In this document: positions 6,677 to 11,632 of the stretch, piece by piece
Numbering within the stretch: the first letter of the stretch is position 1
How the letters are laid out: each line of letters starts with the position of its first letter
Assembly: GCA_003513015.1 (NCBI GenBank)
Contig: DOTA01000330.1
Location: forward strand, 1,861-13,492
Direction of reading: 5' to 3'
Length of the DNA: 11,632 nt
From: Chloroflexota bacterium
GTDB lineage: Bacteria; Chloroflexota; Anaerolineae; Anaerolineales; UBA11858
Position numbers and translations under genes: made by a program
The notes under the pieces: generated by a model
Told to the model about the DNA's origin: nothing
Seen by the model: the letters and a program-made list of their open reading frames with translations, nothing else
Database searches by the model: none

Positions 6677-6705
6677 ATTATACATAAGATGGTAGGGGCT
6701 GTCAA
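6677..6705 (-). promoter_or_regulatory. Consensus sigma70 promoter of the rplU-rpmA-rpmE operon
   Basis: On the minus strand a perfect TTGACA (6705-6700) and a perfect TATAAT (6682-6677) are separated by exactly 17 bases. This fits the high expression needed for ribosomal proteins. An A/T tract (GATTTTT) lies just upstream of the -35 box, where an UP element would be. Confidence 0.85.
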
Positions 6706-6926
6706 ACGGGAAAAATCCACAACCACTAGACAGAGTTTATCAAAGTGTGTGCCTAAAATCCTATTATCCTTCCAAAAGTTCAGGCTAACCAAAAATGATA
6801 TTACGAATTTCGTATCAAAAACGTTATATTTGTTTACTGCAAAGATGACAGGTTTCACTACGCAATCTGGACAAAAGCAGTAATAATTAGCCTATAGTCC
6901 CCATCTAAATCAAAAGGAGTAACTGA
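6706..6926. other. Divergent intergenic region between the ribosomal and oxidoreductase operons
   Basis: This AT-rich stretch of about 220 bases holds no gene I can support. It lies between the rplU promoter and the ferredoxin-like gene, so it must contain the plus-strand promoter. The best plus-strand match is TGGACA (6868-6873) with TATAGT (6893-6898), but the 19-base spacing is long. A clean ribosome binding site AAAGGAG precedes the ATG at 6927. A short perfect inverted repeat lies at 6802-6814. Confidence 0.5.
6802..6814. promoter_or_regulatory. Short palindrome, possible operator
   Basis: TACGAA and TTCGTA flank a central T as a perfect inverted repeat in the divergent intergenic region, about 110 bases before the ferredoxin-like gene. 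It could be the binding site of a dimeric regulator. A 13-base palindrome in AT-rich DNA can also arise by chance. Confidence 0.25.
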
Positions 6927-7175
6927 ATGCCCATAAAAGGATGGATCGAAGTTAATGATCTATACTGCAAAGGGTGCGAGCTTTGTGTAGCTGCCTGTCC
7001 ACAAAATGTTTTGGCATTGGATCTGGACCAACTGACACCCAAAGGCTACCATCCCGCCAGATTGATCACAGCAGGCTGCACAGGTTGCAACATCTGTGCG
7101 ATCGTTTGCCCAGATGCCGCTATCACGGTTTACCGGGAAGCCCGGCAAAAAAATAAAGTAGCGATTAACGCCTAG
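6927..7175 (+). CDS. 2-oxoacid:ferredoxin oxidoreductase, ferredoxin-like (delta) subunit
   Basis: This 82-residue protein has two [4Fe-4S] cluster motifs: CKGCELCVAACP with Cys14, 17, 20 and 24, and CTGCNICAIVCP with Cys51, 54, 57 and 61. The spacing and the VNDLYCKGCELCV start match the delta subunits of four-subunit KorDABC/VorDABC enzymes, which pass electrons from the TPP site to soluble ferredoxin. AAAGGAG stands 8 bases before the ATG. Its stop codon TAG overlaps the AGGAGG of the next gene, so the two are tightly coupled in one operon. On its own it could be taken for a free ferredoxin, but its place at the head of alpha, beta and gamma genes argues for a subunit. Confidence 0.92.
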   Translation: MPIKGWIEVNDLYCKGCELCVAACPQNVLALDLDQLTPKGYHPARLITAGCTGCNICAIVCPDAAITVYREARQKNKVAINA

Positions 7176-7184
7176 GAGGTTGAT

Positions 7185-8309
7185 GTGGCAAAACAACTAC
7201 TAAAAGGAAATGAAGCCTTCGCAGAAGCAGCTATACGTGCCGGATGTGAGGGCTTCTTTGGCTATCCGATTACCCCTTCCACCGAATTTTTAGAGCATAT
7301 GGCTAAACGCATGCCCGAATTGGGTCGGGCTTTTGTGCAGGCCGAAAGCGAAGTGGCTGCCATCAACATGGTTTATGGCGCAGTCTGCACCGGCAAACGT
7401 GCCATGACGGCCTCCTCCAGCCCGGGCATCAGCCTGATGATGGAGGGCATCTCTTATATCGCCGGCACCGAAGTTCCTGCTGTGATTGTCAATGTAATGC
7501 GTGGCGGCCCCGGCTTGGGCAATATCGCTCCATCCCAAGGAGATTATTACCAGATGGTCAAAGGCGGCGGACATGGCGATTACTTCCCGATTGTGCTGGC
7601 CCCGGCTAGCGTGCAAGAGGCCATTGATCAGATCGGGTTGGCTTTCGATTTAGCAGATAAATACCGCTCGGTGGTTCATGTGATTGTCGATGGCAATATC
7701 GGGCAAATGATGGAGCCTGCCGAATTGCCGCCGATGCGCCCCCTGCCCAAAGATGTGCCCGAGTGGGCCGTCAATGGCGCTAAAGGGCGTGCGGCACGTT
7801 CACTTTCATCCATCTACATCGATCCCAAAGACGAGGAAGTCACCAACATCCGCCTGGTGCGCCGCTGGATGGAAATCGAAAAAAACGAGGTGCGCTACAC
7901 AGAATATTTCCTGGATGACGCCGAAATTGCCGTGATTGGCTTTGGCACTGCCGGTCGAGTGGCCTCCTCGGCCATCAATCAGGCTCGCGAAGAAGGCATC
8001 AAAGTGGGTTTGTTCCGCCCCATCACGCTGGCTCCCTTCCCCAAGAAGCAAATCGAAGACCTTTCTAAGCATGTCAAAAGCATTTTAGTGGTTGAAATGA
8101 ACTCCGGCATGATGCTGGATGACATTCAGAGCATTGTGCAAGGGCGCGTGCCAGTAGAATTTTTTGGGCGCATGGGCGGTGTAACCCCCTTCCCGGATGA
8201 AATTCTCGATGAAATCCGCCGTGTCAACACAAATGAAGCCGTTATCAATGGGCAAGTCCGGGCAGAATGGTTAGATCGCCTGGAAAAACTGATCGAGGAA
8301 GGTAAATGA
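7185..8309 (+). CDS. vorB: 2-oxoacid:ferredoxin oxidoreductase, alpha subunit (VorB/KorA-like)
   Basis: The 374-residue alpha subunit carries the pyrimidine-side transketolase domain. [26 protein letters not shown] (8-33) starts the domain, and [29 protein letters not shown] (53-81) holds the conserved Glu55 region and the ASSSPG turn. [14 protein letters not shown] follows. The transketolase C-terminal domain runs from about 235 ([13 protein letters not shown]) to 355. It would work in the cytoplasm in oxidative decarboxylation of a 2-oxoacid with CoA to an acyl-CoA, CO2 and reduced ferredoxin. The best fit by memory is the VorB/KorA group (2-oxoisovalerate or 2-oxoglutarate); substrate choice cannot be fixed by sight. 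The GTG start is supported by AGGAGG five bases upstream; an overlapping ATG at 7183 is out of frame. Its stop overlaps the beta start by four bases. Confidence 0.93.
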   Translation: MAKQLLKGNEAFAEAAIRAGCEGFFGYPITPSTEFLEHMAKRMPELGRAFVQAESEVAAINMVYGAVCTGKRAMTASSSPGISLMMEGISYIAGTEVPAVIVNVMRGGPGLGNIAPSQGDYYQMVKGGGHGDYFPIVLAPASVQEAIDQIGLAFDLADKYRSVVHVIVDGNIGQMMEPAELPPMRPLPKDVPEWAVNGAKGRAARSLSSIYIDPKDEEVTNIRLVRRWMEIEKNEVRYTEYFLDDAEIAVIGFGTAGRVASSAINQAREEGIKVGLFRPITLAPFPKKQIEDLSKHVKSILVVEMNSGMMLDDIQSIVQGRVPVEFFGRMGGVTPFPDEILDEIRRVNTNEAVINGQVRAEWLDRLEKLIEEGK

Positions 8310-9088
8310 TGCTAGCCGAAAAACAAACCATGGATTTGATTTATCAACGTCCCGAATCCCTGTCGGATGCCATCACGCACTATTGCCCCGGCTGCACCCA
8401 CGGGATCGCGCATCGCCTGGTCGCCGAAGTGATTGATGAAATGGGCCTGCGCGAAAAAACCATCGGCGTAGCTCCGGTGGGCTGCTCAGTGTTTGCTTAC
8501 AACTATTTCAACACCGATTATGTGGAAGCCGCCCACGGGCGCGCTCCTGCCATGGCCACCGGCATTAAACGCGTCTTGCCTGACCGCACCGTCTACACCT
8601 ACCAGGGCGATGGCGATCTGGCTTCCATTGGCATGGCTGAGATCATGCACGTGGCGGCGCGCGGCGAAAACATCACTGTGATTTTCATCAACAACGCCAT
8701 TTACGGCATGACTGGCGGGCAAATGGCCCCCACCACCCTGCCGGGGATGCGCACCACATCATCCCCCAATGGCCGCGATGTGGAACTCAGCGGTTACCCC
8801 ATCCGCATGTCGGAAATGCTGGCTACGATGGATGGTGCAGGCTACATCGTGCGCCGTAGCCTGCACAACCCGGCTAATATTCGCAAAGCCAAGAAGGCCA
8901 TTCGTTTGGCCTTCGAAACCCAGGAACACGGCCTGGGCTTTTCAATGGTCGAACTGCTTTCATCCTGCCCAACCAACTGGAAAGTGACACCTAACGAAGC
9001 GCTGACCTTCATTGCCGATCATATGGTGCCGGTCTTCCCCTTGGATGATTTCAAAGTTCACCCAGCAATTGCCAACCTGAAAGTTTAG
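8306..9088 (+). CDS. 2-oxoacid:ferredoxin oxidoreductase, TPP-binding beta subunit
   Basis: This 260-residue subunit binds the thiamine pyrophosphate diphosphate and Mg2+. The motif is clear: GDGD at 101-104, then NN at 129-130, followed by [14 protein letters not shown]. The N-terminal YCPGCTHGI (26-34) and [11 protein letters not shown] (58-68) are typical of KorB/VorA-type beta subunits. With the alpha subunit it forms the catalytic site. ATG 8306 overlaps the alpha stop as ATGA; a second ATG at 8309 has better spacing from AGGAAGG, and Met9 is a third choice, so the first few residues are uncertain. It has no cluster-binding cysteine set of its own, consistent with the clusters being on the delta subunit. 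Confidence 0.94.
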   Translation: MMLAEKQTMDLIYQRPESLSDAITHYCPGCTHGIAHRLVAEVIDEMGLREKTIGVAPVGCSVFAYNYFNTDYVEAAHGRAPAMATGIKRVLPDRTVYTYQGDGDLASIGMAEIMHVAARGENITVIFINNAIYGMTGGQMAPTTLPGMRTTSSPNGRDVELSGYPIRMSEMLATMDGAGYIVRRSLHNPANIRKAKKAIRLAFETQEHGLGFSMVELLSSCPTNWKVTPNEALTFIADHMVPVFPLDDFKVHPAIANLKV

Positions 9089-9097
9089 GAGAAGCGC

Positions 9098-9655
9098 ATG
9101 ACACAAGAATACAGCATCATCATCTCCGGTTTTGGCGGGCAAGGCACACTCTTCGCTGGCCAACTCTTGGCCTATGCTGCCATGGATAATGGCTATCAGG
9201 TCACCTGGATTCCTTCTTATGGGCCAGAAATGCGCGGCGGCACCGCCCACTGCACCACGATCATTTCCAATAGCATCATTGGCTCCCCGGTGACTCGCAG
9301 CCCTTACGCCGTGATCGGGCTAAACCTGCCCTCCGTGGATAAATATGAAAAGGTGATCCCCGCGGGGGGCATCCTGATCGCCAATCAATCTCTGATGAAC
9401 CGCGAACTGGTGCGCAGCGACATCAAAGGTGTGCTCATCCCAGCCAACGAGATCGCTGAACAACTGGGCAACAAACAAATGACGAACATGGTCACCGTGG
9501 GCGCGCTGTTAGCGCACCTGCCGGTGCTCTCGGTGGAAGCTCTCGAACAGGCCCTCAAAGATCATCTGCCGCCGCGCAAGCAGCAATGGCTGCCAGCCAA
9601 TGTGGATGCCATGCGTAAGGGTTTTGAGTTCGCCCAAGAGGCCGTGGCTGCCTGA
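9098..9655 (+). CDS. 2-oxoacid:ferredoxin oxidoreductase, gamma subunit
   Basis: The 185-residue protein is the gamma domain found in all multisubunit ferredoxin-dependent 2-oxoacid oxidoreductases. Its Gly-rich start IIISGFGGQGTLFAGQLLAYAA (6-27) and SYGPEMRGGTAHC (40-52) are diagnostic, with NMVTVGALL near residue 134. In related enzymes this subunit helps bind CoA. AGGAG, overlapping the beta stop codon, lies at good distance from the ATG, and only nine bases separate the genes. With delta, alpha and beta it completes a full four-subunit enzyme, and a terminator follows directly, so the operon ends here. Confidence 0.94.
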   Translation: MTQEYSIIISGFGGQGTLFAGQLLAYAAMDNGYQVTWIPSYGPEMRGGTAHCTTIISNSIIGSPVTRSPYAVIGLNLPSVDKYEKVIPAGGILIANQSLMNRELVRSDIKGVLIPANEIAEQLGNKQMTNMVTVGALLAHLPVLSVEALEQALKDHLPPRKQQWLPANVDAMRKGFEFAQEAVAA

Positions 9656-9680
9656 AATAACAGAATCACGCCCAAATTCC

Positions 9681-9722
9681 AGAAAAAGCTCTGATTTCTA
9701 ATGAAACCAGAGCTTTTTCTTG
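9681..9722 (+). terminator. Strong intrinsic terminator after the oxidoreductase operon
   Basis: AGAAAAAGCTCTG (9681-9693) and CAGAGCTTTTTCT (9708-9720) are perfectly complementary over 13 bases. The loop can add an inner TTTC/GAAA stem around TAAT. The run of T needed for release is in the descending arm and tail. The A tract on the other side means it could also stop transcription coming the other way. Confidence 0.88.
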
Positions 9723-9768
9723 GGGTAAAATTGCCCACGTTCATCCCATTGTCAGGAATAAAAAAATT

Positions 9769-10899
9769 ATGCCCTTCCAACTCAAAATTCCCGCTCGCAT
9801 CAACATTCTAGGCAATCCTGCCGATGCTAACGAGGGTGATTTCGCTACTATCTCCGCCGCAGTTGATCTCTATGCGCATTCCACCATCGAAAGCGCCGAT
9901 GTCATCATCCTCGAACATCTGGAAAAGGATACCGCTGGATGGAAAACACTGGCCTCGCAGGTTTTTACGCCTTCACAGATTCCCCTACCCTATCAGGGGA
10001 GCCTCGATCTGGTGAAGGGTGGGATCAATCGTCTCTGGGGTTTTAGCTCCGAATTTAGGGAAAAACTGCCCCACAAGGGCTTCAGGTTCTCCGTTTGGAC
10101 GGAAGTACCCCGTCAATCGGGTTTGGGTGGCTCGACCCTGTTTGTATTGCTGACTTTGGGAGCCTTGCGCGCTTTTTACGATCTTGACCCGCGAGTACAC
10201 AACGATTACGTTTTGTCGGAACTGACCCAACGGGTGGAAGCGCAAGAACTGGGTATCACCTGCGGGTTTGCAGATCGTTATGTGCCGCTCTTTGGCGGTT
10301 TGGCTTACCTGGATTATCACGGCAAGTTGCACCAAAAAACGTTGCATGAAGAACCCTATGTGACTTACGAACGCCTGGATACGTGGGTTGAGGGACTTTC
10401 GCTGGTGGCTGTTTCGAGTGGCATTCAGCACAATTCCGGTGATGTGCACGGACAAATGCGCCCGCGCTACGTGGCGGAATATGATGCCTGGGCAGCGACA
10501 GGCGGACCGACTCCCCCCATGGTGTGTTATATGTCGCAAGCCTGGGAAACGGCCTGGCGCGGTAAAATTGCCCTGCTGCAAGGGGATTGGCAAAATTTTG
10601 GCCGCCTGATGAACGAGAATCACCATCTGGTCGATGCGATGATGAGCTACTGCGGTTTCGCAGATGGCGCCGGTTGGGCTAATAATCTACTGATCCAAAC
10701 GGCTTTAGAAAATGGCGCCTTAGGAGCCAAGCTGACCGGTGCGGGCAGCGGCGGCTCGGTGTTTGCGTTAGTTCAGCCCGGTACAGAAAATCAACTCAGG
10801 CGAGCCTGGGAGCAAACTATTCATACGGCTGAGCTAAAAAATACCCAAATCTACCAGCCAAAGGTTGTGCGGCAAGGATTGGTGATCGAAAAAGCATAG
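9769..10899 (+). CDS. GHMP superfamily sugar kinase, glucuronokinase-like
   Basis: The 376-residue protein shows the three GHMP kinase motifs. They are the N-terminal KIPARINILGNPADANEGD (6-24), the ATP-phosphate loop PRQSGLGGST (114-123) and the C-terminal KLTGAGSGGSVFAL (321-334). CGFADRYVPLFGGLAYLDY (165-183) contains Asp169, a candidate catalytic base, and resembles the LQDR...YGGL segment of plant glucuronokinase, as do the GNPAD start and MNENHHLVD (281-289). GHMP kinases phosphorylate small cytoplasmic metabolites such as sugars or mevalonate. A sugar or uronic acid at C1 is my inference; heptose kinases of the HddA type are an alternative. AGGA about 10 bases before the ATG is a fair ribosome binding site. 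It stands alone after the oxidoreductase terminator with no sugar-pathway neighbours, so context does not help. Confidence 0.85.
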   Translation: MPFQLKIPARINILGNPADANEGDFATISAAVDLYAHSTIESADVIILEHLEKDTAGWKTLASQVFTPSQIPLPYQGSLDLVKGGINRLWGFSSEFREKLPHKGFRFSVWTEVPRQSGLGGSTLFVLLTLGALRAFYDLDPRVHNDYVLSELTQRVEAQELGITCGFADRYVPLFGGLAYLDYHGKLHQKTLHEEPYVTYERLDTWVEGLSLVAVSSGIQHNSGDVHGQMRPRYVAEYDAWAATGGPTPPMVCYMSQAWETAWRGKIALLQGDWQNFGRLMNENHHLVDAMMSYCGFADGAGWANNLLIQTALENGALGAKLTGAGSGGSVFALVQPGTENQLRRAWEQTIHTAELKNTQIYQPKVVRQGLVIEKA

Positions 10900-10974
10900 A
10901 GTCTTATAAAAAATATCAGGGAGAACGACTGCATACACTGGATTCGCCCCCTTGCACAGATGTTTTACTTGCCT

Positions 10975-11004
10975 TTGTTCGTATTCCCCCGAACAACTCG
11001 ATTT
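10975..11004 (+). terminator. Weak hairpin after the sugar kinase gene, possible terminator
   Basis: TTGTTCG (10975-10981) and CGAACAA (10990-10996) form a perfect 7-pair stem around TATTCCCC. CTCGATTTTCCC follows, with only four T in a row and set back from the stem. The stem is AT-rich and the tail poor, so it may be a weak terminator or a binding site. No better terminator is seen between 10900 and 11095. Confidence 0.3.
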
Positions 11005-11034
11005 TCCCAATTTCTGTTCTAAGTTCTCCTGTGC

Positions 11035-11043
11035 TGGTACAAT
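11035..11043 (+). promoter_or_regulatory. Extended -10 promoter element before the methyltransferase gene
   Basis: TGGTACAAT is an extended -10 box (TGN followed by TACAAT) about 50 bases before the ATG at 11096. The -35 region 17 bases upstream (TGTTCT) is poor, as is common for extended -10 promoters. The position suits a leader of about 45 bases. Confidence 0.4.
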
Positions 11044-11095
11044 CCCGACGAGGAAAACTCCTACTATCTAAAATTTGACCGGAGCAAAAAAAACC

Positions 11096-11632
11096 ATGAG
11101 CCTAAACCTAATGACCACCCTTTCATCAAAAACCAAAACCGTTGAAATCCAGCGCGACAAACCCACGGTGATCATCGGCGAGCGCATCAACCCCACCGGT
11201 CGCAAGCTCCTTGCCGAGGAGATGAAAAACGGCGATTACTCGCGTGTGATCAGCGATGCGCTGGCACAGGTCGAGGCAGGCGCCCACGTGCTCGACGTCA
11301 ATGCCGGCATCCCGCTGGCCGACGAACCAGCCCTGCTGGCCCGTGCAGTCAGGCTGGTGCAGTCAGTCACCGACGTGCCGCTGTCGATCGACTCCTCGGT
11401 GGTCGAAGCGCTGGAGTCCGGGCTGGCGGCCTACCAGGGCAAGGCACTGCTGAATTCGGTCACGGGCGAGGAAGAACGGCTCGAACGCGTGCTGCCGCTG
11501 GTGAAGAAACACGGTGCCGCGGTGGTGGCGATCTGTAACGACGACACCGGCATCTCGACGGACATCGACGTCCGCTTCGAAGTGGCGAAGAAGATCGTTC
11601 AGCGCGCGGCCGATTACGGCATCCCCGCCTGC
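11096..11632 (+). CDS. Methyltetrahydrofolate:corrinoid methyltransferase family (pterin-binding), C-terminus cut off by the window edge
   Basis: The first 179 residues of a pterin-binding TIM-barrel protein are present, and the frame is open at the window end. IIGERINPTGRKLL (26-39), HVLDVNAGIP (64-73), VPLSIDSS (94-101) and ALLNSVTGEEERL (117-129) are the strand-end motifs of the dihydropteroate synthase/methyltransferase fold. They match the AcsE/MetH-pterin branch, which moves a methyl group between methyltetrahydrofolate and a corrinoid protein, better than true dihydropteroate synthases. Asp68, Asn70, Asp99 and Asn120 are the likely pterin contacts. The partner, either a Wood-Ljungdahl corrinoid/iron-sulfur protein or a methylamine-type corrinoid protein, would lie to the right. 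The ATG has GGAG 11 bases upstream. From about 11160 the GC content rises to roughly two thirds, higher than in the genes before it. Confidence 0.87.
   Translation, partial: MSLNLMTTLSSKTKTVEIQRDKPTVIIGERINPTGRKLLAEEMKNGDYSRVISDALAQVEAGAHVLDVNAGIPLADEPALLARAVRLVQSVTDVPLSIDSSVVEALESGLAAYQGKALLNSVTGEEERLERVLPLVKKHGAAVVAICNDDTGISTDIDVRFEVAKKIVQRAADYGIPAC

Noticed and set aside
6549..6677. N-terminal extension of L21 up to 6677
   Set aside because: It would start within the -10 box of the consensus promoter; L21 proteins begin at MYAIVE.
9985..10626. Open frame of 213 codons on the minus strand opposite the GHMP kinase
   Set aside because: It is antisense to conserved kinase motifs and has no recognisable domain.
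1..11632. CRISPR arrays, tRNA or rRNA genes, insertion sequences, prophage or toxin-antitoxin genes
   Set aside because: I looked for spaced direct repeats, cloverleaf-like segments, transposase motifs and short paired genes and saw none.

Overview
The window looks like chromosome from an anaerobic, moderately GC-rich member of the Chloroflexota, probably Anaerolineae-like. This is inferred from the mix of a Tad/CpaF secretion ATPase, a membrane-anchored hydrolase with a Thr/Pro/Glu-rich linker, a four-subunit 2-oxoacid:ferredoxin oxidoreductase and a corrinoid-type methyltransferase. No marker in the window settles the taxonomy. There are 14 genes; the first and last are cut by the window edges, and one is split by an in-frame stop.

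The left half (1-6548) is on the minus strand. Read in the direction of transcription, from high to low coordinates, it starts with a ribosomal protein operon rplU-rpmA-rpmE (6548-5481). This operon has a textbook promoter, a leader that begins with a hairpin, and a terminator at its end. Next come a histone-deacetylase-family hydrolase (5338-4313) and an OsmC-like protein followed by a membrane-anchored alpha/beta hydrolase (4224-2762), which ends at a terminator. Last are a glycogen debranching enzyme (2702-720), split by an in-frame TAA, and a CpaF/TadA ATPase that overlaps it by 4 bases and runs off the left edge.

The right half (6927-11632) is on the plus strand. A compact operon encodes ferredoxin-like delta, alpha, beta and gamma subunits of a 2-oxoacid:ferredoxin oxidoreductase (6927-9655), which makes an acyl-CoA and reduced ferredoxin. 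It ends at a strong hairpin terminator. A GHMP sugar kinase resembling glucuronokinase follows (9769-10899). The last gene is the start of a pterin-binding methyltetrahydrofolate methyltransferase (11096 onward), which is visibly richer in GC than its neighbours.

The most unusual gene is rpmE. Its product is a complete zinc-type ribosomal protein L31 followed by a domain closely resembling the C-terminal DNA-binding domain of RNA polymerase alpha, with most of the DNA-contact residues kept. The second item to check is the nonsense codon in the glycogen debranching gene, which lies in the same frame on both sides and in an otherwise well-conserved protein. I saw no rRNA, tRNA, CRISPR array, insertion sequence or phage gene.
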